The notes beneath the pieces were generated by a model. That model did not search any database and was not told where the DNA came from. It saw nothing but the letters and a program-made list of their open reading frames with translations. Both the position numbers and the translations under genes were made by a program. DNA of 56,567 nucleotides from Flammeovirgaceae bacterium (GTDB lineage Bacteria; Bacteroidota; Bacteroidia; Cytophagales; Cyclobacteriaceae): assembly GCA_023251155.1 (NCBI GenBank), contig JAHEZH010000014.1:1-56567 (forward strand). The letters are read 5' to 3'. Positions 17,225-25,816 of this stretch are shown here, piece by piece; within the stretch, counting starts at the first letter, position 1, and each line of letters opens with the position of its first letter.

Positions 17225-18223
17225 ATGAATAATCGAGTAGTCACCTTTGGAGAAATAATGATGCGCTTGTCAACACCTGGCTTCGCGCGGTTTACACAAG
17301 CGAATCATCTCAACCTACTTTATGCCGGATCCGAAGCAAACGTGGCCGCATCGCTGGCCAACTTTGGTGTGGCCTCCGAGCACGTTACTCGTTTTCCGGA
17401 TAACGATTTTGGTGTAGCGGCTACTCAGGCATTGAATAGAATTGGAGTCAACACCAATCATATTGTGTATGGCGATGAACGCATGGGCCTTTACTTTCTG
17501 GAGAATGGAAGTATGCAACGCTCTTCACGCATCATCTACGATCGTTTTGATTCCGCCTTTGCACACATCAAACCCGGAATGATTGACTGGGAAGACGTGT
17601 TTACCGGTGCGGCCTGGTTTCACTGGACGGGTATCACGCCTGCCATCTCTCAAGGTGCCGCCGAGGTATGCCTTGAAGCGATTGTTACGGCAAAGAAAAA
17701 AGGACTTGCCATTTCAGGAGATATTAACTACCGCAGAAATCTGTGGCAATATGGAAAGACCGCCCGCGATATCATGCCTGCGTTGATTGAGCATACCGGG
17801 ATTATTGTAGCAGGGGTAACCGATATGGAAAACTCGGCTGGGATCACAGGAGAAACGTTTGAGGCTGCGTGTACGAATTTTATTAATGCATTTCCCGCAG
17901 TAAAAATCATCACTACTACGGTGCGTGATTCAATTAGTTCATCGCACAACAGATTGCAGGGAGTGCTTTCGAATGGTAAAGAAATGTTCCTGTCGAAGCA
18001 GTATGATCTGACGCACATAGTGGATCGTGTTGGTGCGGGTGATGCCTATATGGCCGGTTTGATTTATGGCTTGCTGAAAAATAAGAATGCACAGCAAACT
18101 GTTGAATTTGCAACAGCAGCCGGTGCATGGAAACATTCAGTAGAGGGCGATGTCAATCTGGCTACAGCCGATGAAATTGAGTTTTTGGTCAAAGGAGAAA
18201 ACATAGGCAAACTATTGCGCTAG
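17225..18223 (+). CDS. kdgK: 2-keto-3-deoxygluconate kinase (PfkB family)
   Basis: Cytoplasmic sugar kinase that phosphorylates KDG with ATP to KDPG, joining altronate dehydratase to the aldolase. The 332-residue sequence shows the N-terminal FGEIMMRLSTPG, the substrate loop YAGSEANVAASLANFG, and the PfkB C-terminal signature RVGAGDAYMAGLIYG, where the Asp of GAGD is the catalytic base. The context (uxaA, KDPG aldolase and hexuronate transporter) supports KDG over other PfkB substrates such as fructose or ribose. It lies 55 bp after the SDR gene. Confidence 0.9.
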   Translation: MNNRVVTFGEIMMRLSTPGFARFTQANHLNLLYAGSEANVAASLANFGVASEHVTRFPDNDFGVAATQALNRIGVNTNHIVYGDERMGLYFLENGSMQRSSRIIYDRFDSAFAHIKPGMIDWEDVFTGAAWFHWTGITPAISQGAAEVCLEAIVTAKKKGLAISGDINYRRNLWQYGKTARDIMPALIEHTGIIVAGVTDMENSAGITGETFEAACTNFINAFPAVKIITTTVRDSISSSHNRLQGVLSNGKEMFLSKQYDLTHIVDRVGAGDAYMAGLIYGLLKNKNAQQTVEFATAAGAWKHSVEGDVNLATADEIEFLVKGENIGKLLR

Positions 18224-18363
18224 GATGAATTGAATTATCCTGATCACACTTCGGTGGATATCCTCACAAACCGCAACACGAAGGACGAAACGAATGATGG
18301 TTTGTAAAGACATGGACCATGGAGGGAAAGAAAACAGACAAAGATTAACAGACGATAAGCAAC

Positions 18364-19026
18364 ATGGCATTTAGTAAACAACAAATCATAGACACGATGA
18401 AGAGCACCGGGCTTGTTCCACTCTTCACGCACGATAATGAAGAAGAAGCACAATTGGTTCTGGAAGCGGCTTATAAAGGAGGCGTGCGGGTGTTTGAGTT
18501 CACCAACCGGAAGAAAAATTCTTTTGAGGTATTTAGTCATCTGATCCGCCAGCGTGATAAATATCCGGATCTGATGCTGGGTATCGGTACGATCATGGAC
18601 GGTACTACGACCAGGAAGTTTCTGGATGCCGGTGCTGACTTCATTATCTCACCCATCTTAAAACTGGAGATGGCCGAGGTATGTAAGCAATACGACAGAA
18701 TGTGGATACCTGGCTGCGCTACACTGACTGAAATTGTAACGGCAAAAGAAAATGGAGCAGAGGTAATCAAGGTGTTTCCGGGTGCAGTACTCGGGCCTGC
18801 GTTTGTGTCTTCCATTATGCCTGTTGTCCCCGATCTTCAGTTGATGATTACCGGTGGGGTAGAACCCAACGAACGAAACCTCAATGCATGGTTCGCGGCA
18901 GGGGCAATGTGTGTGGGGCTGGGATCGCACTTGTTTACCAAGGAAATTCTGGAAACGAAAAACTGGAACCTGCTGCGCCAGAAAGTAGCCAGCTCGCTGG
19001 AGATCATCCGGCAGATCAAAAAATAA
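18364..19026 (+). CDS. eda: KDPG/KHG aldolase (active-site complete)
   Basis: Class I aldolase that splits KDPG into pyruvate and glyceraldehyde-3-phosphate, the end point of this pathway. In 220 residues all key positions are present: Glu45 and Arg49 (VFEFTNRK), IPGCATLTE, the Schiff-base Lys136 in VIKVFPG, and the phosphate-binding ITGGV. The numbering of Glu45 and Arg49 matches the E. coli enzyme. It is a paralogue of the lysine-less protein at 14586. The 140 bp upstream hold no gene and no clear promoter. The transporter follows 28 bp later. Confidence 0.93.
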   Translation: MAFSKQQIIDTMKSTGLVPLFTHDNEEEAQLVLEAAYKGGVRVFEFTNRKKNSFEVFSHLIRQRDKYPDLMLGIGTIMDGTTTRKFLDAGADFIISPILKLEMAEVCKQYDRMWIPGCATLTEIVTAKENGAEVIKVFPGAVLGPAFVSSIMPVVPDLQLMITGGVEPNERNLNAWFAAGAMCVGLGSHLFTKEILETKNWNLLRQKVASSLEIIRQIKK

Positions 19027-19054
19027 ATCCACCTTACCTAAAACGAACCCATCC

Positions 19055-20431
19055 ATGAGTGAAGAACTGAAAGCACGTATCGGTAATTACCGGTGGACCA
19101 TTTGTACACTTGTCTTCTTTGCCACTACGGTCAATTACCTCGATCGTCAGGTATTGAGTCTTCTGCAACCACGACTGGAAGAATTATTCGGGTGGACCAA
19201 CAGTGATTATGCCAACATCACCGCTGTATTTCAATTTACGTACGCCATCTCCATGTTGTTTGCCGGCCGCTTCATTGATAAGCTGGGTACCAGGTGGGGT
19301 TATGGCTTGGCCATCATCATTTGGTCTGCGGGCGCGATCGTTCATGCTCTTGCTATACCTATCGGAGAAAATCTTTCCCTACTGTTTGGATGGATGGGCA
19401 TCACGGCATTTTCCGTTTCTGTTTTGGGTTTTATGTTTTCGCGGGCCATCCTTGCGTTTGGCGAAGCCGGAAATTTTCCTTCGGCCATCAAAGCCATCGC
19501 TGAATATTTCCCCAAGAAGGAGCGCTCTCTGGCTACCGGTATTTTCAATTCAGGGGCAAACATTGGTGCCATACTCGCCCCACTGACTGTACCGTGGATG
19601 TACCGCAACTGGGGATGGCAATCGGCTTTTATTGTAATTGGGTTAATCGGTTTTATCTGGTTGTTGTTATGGCTGTTCCTCTATGAGAAACCGGAGAAAC
19701 AAAAACGACTTTCCGCCGCGGAGCTTCATTATATCAATAGCGATGGCAGTGAAGCCATTGCGAGTCAGGCGCACACGCTGGATCAGAAGGTGTCGTGGGT
19801 GAAATTATTTGGCTACCGCCAAACATGGGCCTTTACGATTGGTAAGTTCATGACTGATGGGGTATGGTGGTTCTTTCTGTTCTGGTTGCCGGCTTACCTC
19901 AAAGCGCAGTATGGAATTATCGATGAGGCCGTGATTGCTCCGTTGTCCATTTTATATACGCTGGCCATGGTAGGTAGCGTAGCGGGGGGGTGGTTCCCGA
20001 TGTATTTTATCAATAAAGGGTATGCCGTCTATGACGGACGCATGCGCGCGATGTTAATGATCGCCATTATACCACTGGTAATATTGGCCGCACAACCTTT
20101 GGGTGGAATCAGCTTCTGGTTACCGGTGATCTTTATTGGTATAGGCGCATCGGCACATCAGGCATGGAGCGCAAATATTTTCACCACAGTGTCTGATATG
20201 TTTCCCAAAAAAGCAGTGGGCTCGGTCGTGGGCATCGGAGGAATGGCCGGAGGATTAGGTGCCGTTGTCCTCACTAAACTGGGCGGTGCCTTGTTTGATC
20301 ACTACAAAGAATTGGGTCACATCGAAACCGGTTATACCATTATGTTCACCATCTGCTCGGTCGCTTACCTGGTGGCCTGGTCCATTATGAAAGTACTGGT
20401 GCCTAAATACCGGCCGATTACCGATTTGTAA
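19055..20431 (+). CDS. exuT: MFS hexuronate/sugar-acid transporter (ExuT-like, ACS family)
   Basis: Inner-membrane major facilitator protein of 458 residues with about twelve hydrophobic helices. The family-typical NYLDRQVLSLLQP occurs in the first helix region, RFIDKLGTRWGYG is a loop 2-3 motif, and AFGEAGNFPSAIKAIAEYFPKKERSLATGIFNSGANIGA sits in helices 4-5. These are hallmarks of the anion:cation symporter group that takes up galacturonate, glucuronate and related acids with protons. It would import monomers released in the periplasm by the GH2 and related enzymes. A terminator follows, closing the uronate operon. Confidence 0.88.
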   Translation: MSEELKARIGNYRWTICTLVFFATTVNYLDRQVLSLLQPRLEELFGWTNSDYANITAVFQFTYAISMLFAGRFIDKLGTRWGYGLAIIIWSAGAIVHALAIPIGENLSLLFGWMGITAFSVSVLGFMFSRAILAFGEAGNFPSAIKAIAEYFPKKERSLATGIFNSGANIGAILAPLTVPWMYRNWGWQSAFIVIGLIGFIWLLLWLFLYEKPEKQKRLSAAELHYINSDGSEAIASQAHTLDQKVSWVKLFGYRQTWAFTIGKFMTDGVWWFFLFWLPAYLKAQYGIIDEAVIAPLSILYTLAMVGSVAGGWFPMYFINKGYAVYDGRMRAMLMIAIIPLVILAAQPLGGISFWLPVIFIGIGASAHQAWSANIFTTVSDMFPKKAVGSVVGIGGMAGGLGAVVLTKLGGALFDHYKELGHIETGYTIMFTICSVAYLVAWSIMKVLVPKYRPITDL

Positions 20432-20454
20432 AAACAAAGATCGTTTCTTGAGAC

Positions 20455-20495
20455 AAGAAGCCCGCTATATAAAGTGTAGCGGGTTTCTTATTTTA
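20455..20495 (+). terminator. Rho-independent terminator after exuT
   Basis: Arms AAGAAGCCCGCTA and TAGCGGGTTTCTT pair over 13 bp with one G-T pair around a 9-base loop, and the sequence continues into TATTTT. Confidence 0.82.
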
Positions 20496-20543
20496 CAAGC
20501 TGTAGAAGTTCAATAGTTTAAAAAAATAATACGTAACTAACCC

Positions 20544-20909
20544 GTGAACAGAATACTTACCAATGGTATCGGAATTGTGTGGCTGATAAATGGTTTGTTT
20601 TGTAAAGTACTTGATCTGGTGCCGAGACATCAACAGATTGTGGCTCGTATTTTAGGAGATAATCAGGCGATACTTTTTACAAAACTGATTGGTATAGCCG
20701 AGATGGTAATGGCTGTTTGGATATGGAGCAGATATAAAGCCCGGCTAAACGCGATCACACAAATGATCGTAGTGCTCGTGATGAACGTACTTGAGTTTAT
20801 TCTGGTACCTGATTTACTTCTTTTTGGAAAGATTAATTCTGTTTTCGCTTTGTCGTTTGTTTTTGTGATTTATTACAACGAGTTTGTAGTAAGCAAAGAA
20901 TTCAATTAA
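20544..20909 (+). CDS. DoxX-like small membrane protein
   Basis: A 121-residue protein with four predicted transmembrane helices (GIGIVWLINGLFCKVLDLVPRHQ, FTKLIGIAEMVMAVWIW, MIVVLVMNVLEFILV, INSVFALSFVFVIYY). The pattern fits the DoxX-like family (PF13781 type). Biochemical role unknown. The only reasonable start is a GTG. It leads a tightly packed set of four genes, so its function is probably tied to the DUF2071-like and methyltransferase proteins downstream. Confidence 0.75.
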   Translation: MNRILTNGIGIVWLINGLFCKVLDLVPRHQQIVARILGDNQAILFTKLIGIAEMVMAVWIWSRYKARLNAITQMIVVLVMNVLEFILVPDLLLFGKINSVFALSFVFVIYYNEFVVSKEFN

Positions 20910-20919
20910 CATCGACAGC

Positions 20920-21663
20920 GTGTTTTCATTTCTTAAAGATCATCCTTTTGCCGTAGAAGCATTTTTTGACAGATCAACAGTCTTAACCTTTGCAGCTCCA
21001 AAGGAAGAACTGAAAGCATTACTTCCAGAATTATTGGAATTAGATACGTTGGATGAGAAGTGGGCTTTTATTGCAGTAGCACTGGTTCAAACCCGTGACC
21101 TTCGTCCGAAGGGATTTCCGAAAATAATGGGTAACGATTTTTTCCTGATTGGCTATCGCATCTTTGTCCGATATACTAATCGCGCAGGTAAGCGATTGAG
21201 AGGATTATACATCCTCAAATCGCAAACCGATAAGAAGAAGATGGAGATTCTGGGAAATACCTTCACACATTATAATTATACAACTACCGATCTTCAACAA
21301 ATAAAAAAGGATAGAGAAATTCAGATTCGTTCATCTCAGTCAGGTTTAAAAATTGATTTGCAAATAGAAAATGATGAAAGCGTTGGGCTGCCCGCGGGTT
21401 CTCCTTTTTCTGATTGGAAGGAAGCCAGAAGATATGCAGGGCCGTTACCTTTTACATTCACGTACCAGGCCGAAAAAAAGGAAATGCTGATCATAGAAGG
21501 TGTGCGTGAAAACTGGAAGCCGCAACCTGTCAAAGTAATGGATTATCACATTCCGTTCATCAATTCTTTAGAGATCAACAACATAAAGCTGGCCAATGCT
21601 TTTGTGATCACGGGTATTCCGTATTGGTGGAAACGAGGAAGAAAAGAGCAATGGAGCAAGTAA
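20920..21663 (+). CDS. DUF2071/acetoacetate decarboxylase-like fold protein
   Basis: A soluble protein of 247 residues, starting at GTG. The segments HPFAVEAFFDRSTVLTFAAPKEELKALLP, FLIGYRIFVRYTNRAGKRLRGLYIL and PLPFTFTYQ match the general plan of DUF2071/YqjF-like proteins, which share the acetoacetate decarboxylase beta-cone fold. Catalytic activity is not established for the family and I cannot point to a catalytic lysine. It begins 10 bp after the DoxX-like gene and overlaps the methyltransferase gene by 13 bp, so the products probably work together. Confidence 0.65.
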   Translation: MFSFLKDHPFAVEAFFDRSTVLTFAAPKEELKALLPELLELDTLDEKWAFIAVALVQTRDLRPKGFPKIMGNDFFLIGYRIFVRYTNRAGKRLRGLYILKSQTDKKKMEILGNTFTHYNYTTTDLQQIKKDREIQIRSSQSGLKIDLQIENDESVGLPAGSPFSDWKEARRYAGPLPFTFTYQAEKKEMLIIEGVRENWKPQPVKVMDYHIPFINSLEINNIKLANAFVITGIPYWWKRGRKEQWSK

Positions 21664-22409
21664 GAAGACCTTTTCAAGGGGTATTGAATATTGTACGATT
21701 CAACTGGCATTTTTATGTATTGTCTGCGATAGTAATTACTATGCTTTTTATTATCAGCGACTTCATCACTGCCGATGCTTCTATTTTATACATGATCATG
21801 GTATTGATCGCAGTGACAACGGCAACATCGTTACTTGCTTCCATGTATGTATATGATTTTTCGGATTTGTATCAATTAAAATGGTTGAAGGAATACGCAA
21901 AGGACAGAATGACAATAGTGAACATTCATGCAGGTTTTGATGAGACCAGTCACCTGATCAAATACCATTATCCCTATGCGGATTTAACAGTTCTTGATTT
22001 TTATGATGAAGCGGTGCACACCGAGGTATCTATTAAACGTGCACGAAAAGCATATCCCCCTTATCCATCTACTCAAAGTGTAAAGACATCACAGCTTCCT
22101 TTAGCCAGTGAAAGTATTGATTTAGTGATGGTGATTCTATCCGCACATGAGATCAGAAGGGATGAAAAACGTTATGAATTCTTCAGTGAATTAAAGCGGG
22201 CAATTAAGCCTGACGGAACGATTTTCGTTACCGAGCATCAGCGCGATATTCCTAACTTCCTGGTGTATAACATTGGCTTCTTTCATTTTCTGAGTAGCAA
22301 TTCATGGAAACGTACTTTTGCCTCCAGTGGATTACTAATTCATAATAAGGTAAGCACCACCCCTTTTATTACCACGTATATTCTTCGCAAAGATGGAGCT
22401 GCAGCTTAA
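21651..22409 (+). CDS. Membrane-anchored class I SAM-dependent methyltransferase-like protein
   Basis: Two N-terminal transmembrane helices (FYVLSAIVITMLFIISDFI and ILYMIMVLIAVTTATSLLASM) precede a Rossmann-like domain. Its reduced motif I is TIVNIHAGFDET, followed by ADLTVLDFYDEAVHTEVSI, the substrate-face motif LPLASESIDLVMVILSAHEIR and LKRAIKPDGTIFVTEH. The glycine-rich motif I is weak, so activity cannot be assumed. The Met at 21651 was chosen because it gives the usual short N-terminus before the first helix; it lies inside the end of the preceding gene. The downstream gene overlaps by 17 bp. Confidence 0.75.
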   Translation: MEQVRRPFQGVLNIVRFNWHFYVLSAIVITMLFIISDFITADASILYMIMVLIAVTTATSLLASMYVYDFSDLYQLKWLKEYAKDRMTIVNIHAGFDETSHLIKYHYPYADLTVLDFYDEAVHTEVSIKRARKAYPPYPSTQSVKTSQLPLASESIDLVMVILSAHEIRRDEKRYEFFSELKRAIKPDGTIFVTEHQRDIPNFLVYNIGFFHFLSSNSWKRTFASSGLLIHNKVSTTPFITTYILRKDGAAA

Positions 22410-22791
22410 AATAATCGGAGCATTGTTAATTGTATTGGCGTTGATACACGTTTTTTTTCCAACGTATTTTCAGTGGAAGAAGGAACTCCAATCCATTAGT
22501 CTCATCAACCAGCAGATGATGTATGTGCACACGTTCTTCTTGGCTTTTGCTTTATTACTGATGGGGTTGCTCTGCATTACCTCTGCCACCGAATTGATTG
22601 AAACACCATTGGGTAGAAAGATCGGGCTCGGATTTTCCGTCTTTTGGTCGTTGCGATTGGTCATCCAGTTTTTTGGTTATTCTTCAAAACTCTGGCGAGG
22701 GAAAGCTTTTGAAACCACCATTCATGTTATTTTCTCGTTACTGTGGATTTACCTTAGCGTAATATTTGCGTTGGTATATCTGGAATATTAA
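22393..22791 (+). CDS. Four-helix membrane protein of unknown function
   Basis: A 132-residue protein, almost entirely hydrophobic, with four helices (IIGALLIVLALIHVFF, MMYVHTFFLAFALLLMGLLCI, GLGFSVFWSLRLVIQFFGY, VIFSLLWIYLSVIFALVYL). I recognise no named family. A conserved-looking polar pair, His19 before FFPTYFQW and RLVIQFFGYSSKLWRGK in the third loop, may bind a cofactor or lipid, but this is speculation. It is the last gene of the four-gene cassette. Confidence 0.7.
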   Translation: MELQLKIIGALLIVLALIHVFFPTYFQWKKELQSISLINQQMMYVHTFFLAFALLLMGLLCITSATELIETPLGRKIGLGFSVFWSLRLVIQFFGYSSKLWRGKAFETTIHVIFSLLWIYLSVIFALVYLEY

Positions 22792-22848
22792 AACAAATAA
22801 AGCGTTCGCCAGGCAGTCTTTTTTATCAGCTTTTATTAATTTCATGCC

Positions 22849-23982
22849 ATGAAGCATACCCTTATTCTATTCGTAGCTGTTTTGCTATTGAGTAATTGTT
22901 CTAAAAAATCCAACGAAGTGAGTGAACAGAAGGACACCGTGAGTGTGTCAACTACCCCGTCATTGAGTGCCATGGCACTTGATCTGAAAAATAAGAACGG
23001 ACTGACGATGAAAGTGATTCCCCTGGGAGGGAAGATTGTGTCGCTGCACGTGCCCGATAAAAACGGAGTGCTGGGCGATGTGGTTTTAGGATACGATACC
23101 ATTGAGCAATACATCAAAGGCAATCCCTATTTCGGTGCGATGATCGGTCGTTATGGCAACCGTATTGCCAAAGGTAAATTCACATTGGAGGGAAAAGAAT
23201 ACCAGTTGGCCACCAATAATGGTGCTAACTCATTGCATGGTGGACCGGATGGCTTTCACAATGTGATGTGGAACCTGAAGCCCGTAACTACAGCTGAAGG
23301 AGAAGCACTGGAAATGACCTATCTCAGCAAAGATGGAGAAGAAGGATTCCCTGGCAATCTCAGTGTTAAAGTAACGTACACCTTAAGCGATAAAAATGAA
23401 TTAATCATCGATTATGTAGCGACAACAGATAAGACAACCATCCTTAATCTGACTCATCATTCGTTCTTTAATCTGACTGGTGACGGAAGTAAAGATGTGC
23501 TCGGCCATGAAGTAACCATCCATGCCGATCGTTTCTGCCCGGTAGATAGTTCGCTGATACCATTTGGTGAACTGAAAAAAGTGAAAGGCACTCCGTTTGA
23601 TTTCACTCAACCGCATACCATCGGAGAGCGCATTAACAAAGACGATCAGCAATTGAAATACGGAAAAGGGTATGACCACAATTGGGTACTCAATAAAAAG
23701 GATAACTCCTTAACGCTGGCAGTGAAGGTGAAAGAACCCGTATCGGGCCGTGTGATGGAAGTATGGACTACCGAACCCGGCATGCAATTCTACTCCGGAA
23801 ATTTTCTGGACGGATCGGATAAAGGGAAAGGTGGTGTGTTTTATCCTGTTCGCAGTGCATTCTGCTTTGAGGCACAGCACTTTCCCGACTCACCGAATCA
23901 AAACTCATTTCCTTCAGTGGAGTTAAAACCAGGAGCGACTTACACCCAGCGAACCGTGTATAAGTTTGATGTGGAGAAATAA
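22849..23982 (+). CDS. galM: Aldose 1-epimerase (galactose mutarotase), lipoprotein
   Basis: Catalyses alpha/beta anomer interconversion of free aldoses, here probably in the periplasm. The N-terminus has a lipobox (LLLSNC, Cys at residue 17). Family motifs are all present: NRIAKGKFTLEGKEYQL, SLHGGPDGFHNVMW with the substrate His, LTHHSFFNLTGDG with the catalytic His, YDHNWVLN, and CFEAQHFPDSPNQ with the catalytic Glu. At 377 residues it has normal length for the secreted Bacteroidota form. It has no tight partner: 57 bp separate it from the gene before and 38 bp from the gene after. Confidence 0.92.
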   Translation: MKHTLILFVAVLLLSNCSKKSNEVSEQKDTVSVSTTPSLSAMALDLKNKNGLTMKVIPLGGKIVSLHVPDKNGVLGDVVLGYDTIEQYIKGNPYFGAMIGRYGNRIAKGKFTLEGKEYQLATNNGANSLHGGPDGFHNVMWNLKPVTTAEGEALEMTYLSKDGEEGFPGNLSVKVTYTLSDKNELIIDYVATTDKTTILNLTHHSFFNLTGDGSKDVLGHEVTIHADRFCPVDSSLIPFGELKKVKGTPFDFTQPHTIGERINKDDQQLKYGKGYDHNWVLNKKDNSLTLAVKVKEPVSGRVMEVWTTEPGMQFYSGNFLDGSDKGKGGVFYPVRSAFCFEAQHFPDSPNQNSFPSVELKPGATYTQRTVYKFDVEK

Positions 23983-24020
23983 TTGAGTTCACACTTCAAT
24001 CGCTCTCCCGCCAAATCCGT

Positions 24021-24563
24021 ATGCTGAAAATAGTGCTTGGTGTCGCGCTGATGTATCAGTGTGCCATCGCTTTTGGCCAGAGCGAGTGTACCCGTTACAT
24101 TGTTAAATCAAAGAAGTTACTTCTGGGTACAGTTTATCAGGCAGACTCAGCACTGGCTCTTTCGCTCCCAGGCGGGATGGAGGGTAAGTTGCTGGTGAAT
24201 GATGCCGGCCTTAAACAGACCGTCAATTTTGATTTTACTTTTACTGATCAACAGGGCAGACCTCTGGAGACGAATGACCTGCTCACCATTCACTTTGCTG
24301 ATCTGAAGGCAGAGTTCATTGCCCGTACCAGGCGTATTCATACCGGTAAAATTACTTTTGCGATAGTAAGACAAACGGAAACCCGATGGGGTACCGTGCT
24401 TACGGATGAGGATGAACTCTTCTATGAAAAATTGAAAACCGACCGGATTACCTATCTCGAACTGGGCATCGGTTCACAAAAACAGAAAATGAGTTTGCCG
24501 TGGGTGGATGCAGAGAAGTTACGACAAGTGATTACCTGCCTGAGCTTGCGTAAAAAGTTCTGA
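24021..24563 (+). CDS. Secreted protein of unknown function
   Basis: A 180-residue protein with a signal peptide ending near FGQS. The mature part is rich in beta-strand-like stretches (KLLLGTVYQADSALALSLPGG, NFDFTFTDQQGRPL, KITFAIVRQTETRWGTVLTDEDE) and has a Cys near each end (SECTRY and VITCLSL) that could form a disulphide. I recognise no family. It lies 38 bp after the epimerase gene in the same direction and may share its transcript. Confidence 0.65.
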   Translation: MLKIVLGVALMYQCAIAFGQSECTRYIVKSKKLLLGTVYQADSALALSLPGGMEGKLLVNDAGLKQTVNFDFTFTDQQGRPLETNDLLTIHFADLKAEFIARTRRIHTGKITFAIVRQTETRWGTVLTDEDELFYEKLKTDRITYLELGIGSQKQKMSLPWVDAEKLRQVITCLSLRKKF

Positions 24564-24670
24564 CCGCAGACAACTGTTTCTAATGGGTCTTGCTGCTTAG
24601 GAGAAATCATCACAACAGCCCATTCATGGCATCACTTTTTACTATTTCAGCGGAGAAGAAGCCGAATAGT

Positions 24671-25816
24671 ATGAAAGCAGAAAGACCGCCCGTTTCGAAG
24701 AAGAAAAAACTACTCCGTATATTTTTTAGTGTAGTGCTGTTACTGGTAGTGATACGCCTTATTCTTCCTTATGTGGTGCTGCATTACGCCAATAAAACGT
24801 TGGCCAACATGAATGGGTATTATGGTCATATTCAGGACATCGACCTGGCCCTGCTGCGTGGCGCGTATAAAATGGACAGTATCTATCTGAATAAAGTGGA
24901 TACGACCAATCAGAAACAAACTCCTTTCTTTTCTTCTACCCTGATTGACCTGTCAGTAGAATGGAAAGCACTCTTTCATGGATCGATAGTAGGTGAGCTG
25001 GTGTTTGAGAATCCTGCCTTGAAATTTATCAAAGAAAAGGTAGAACCTGATGATTTGCGTAATGACTCCACTGATTTCAAACAATTACTCAATGGGTTCA
25101 TGCCGCTGGAAGTAAACCGTTTCGAAATTAACAATGGGAGTATTCATTATGTCGATCCGGCCTCAAAGCCTAAAGTGGACATCGCCATGACGAATGTAAA
25201 TATACTGGCGCTCAACCTGAGGAACAGTTATGATTCCGCAAAACTTTTACCGGCCCGGGTGACGGCCAATGCAGAAGTCTATGATGGGAATTTCACTTTT
25301 AACATGAACCTGAATCCGTTGGCAGACCAGCCAACCTTTGATATGAATGCAGAGTTGAAAAACACCAACATGGTATTGCTGAACGAATTTTTTCAGGCTT
25401 ATGCCGGCATTGATGTAAACCGCGGAGAGTTTGGTTTGTATACTGAAGTAGCCGCTAAAAAAGGGAACTTTGCAGGCTATGTCAAGCCCTTTATCAAAAA
25501 TCTGGATGTGTTGGGTAAGGAAGACAGAGAAGATACCATTTTCAGGAAATTATGGGAAGGATTGGTAGGCACGGTAGCCGAGGTCTTTGAAAACCAGCCC
25601 AAAGATCAGCTGGCAACGAAAATCCCATTTGAAGGAAGTTTCAAGAAACCGGAAACCAATACCTGGTATGCGATTTCGCGTGTTTTACAAAATGCATTCA
25701 TACGTGCGATTCAGCCATCAATCGATCATGAAATCAATATAGCCTCCGTTGATAATCCGAAAAAGGAAAAGAAAACGTTCCTGCAAAAAGTATTTGGAAA
25801 GAAAAACAAGGAATGA
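24671..25816 (+). CDS. AsmA/DUF748-like single-pass membrane protein
   Basis: After a basic N-terminus (PPVSKKKKLLR) there is one transmembrane helix (FFSVVLLLVVIRLILPYVVLHY). A long periplasmic part begins with the AsmA-like pattern NKTLANMNGYYGHIQDIDLALLRGAYKMDSI. FKQLLNGFMPLEVNRFEINNGSIHYVD and further repeated beta-strands are typical of DUF748/AsmA-like proteins, which are linked to envelope lipid transport and outer-membrane homeostasis. The C-terminus is Lys-rich (KKEKKTFLQKVFGKKNKE). An ATG at 24590 would add 27 poorly conserved residues; 24671 fits the family better. Confidence 0.75.
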   Translation: MKAERPPVSKKKKLLRIFFSVVLLLVVIRLILPYVVLHYANKTLANMNGYYGHIQDIDLALLRGAYKMDSIYLNKVDTTNQKQTPFFSSTLIDLSVEWKALFHGSIVGELVFENPALKFIKEKVEPDDLRNDSTDFKQLLNGFMPLEVNRFEINNGSIHYVDPASKPKVDIAMTNVNILALNLRNSYDSAKLLPARVTANAEVYDGNFTFNMNLNPLADQPTFDMNAELKNTNMVLLNEFFQAYAGIDVNRGEFGLYTEVAAKKGNFAGYVKPFIKNLDVLGKEDREDTIFRKLWEGLVGTVAEVFENQPKDQLATKIPFEGSFKKPETNTWYAISRVLQNAFIRAIQPSIDHEINIASVDNPKKEKKTFLQKVFGKKNKE

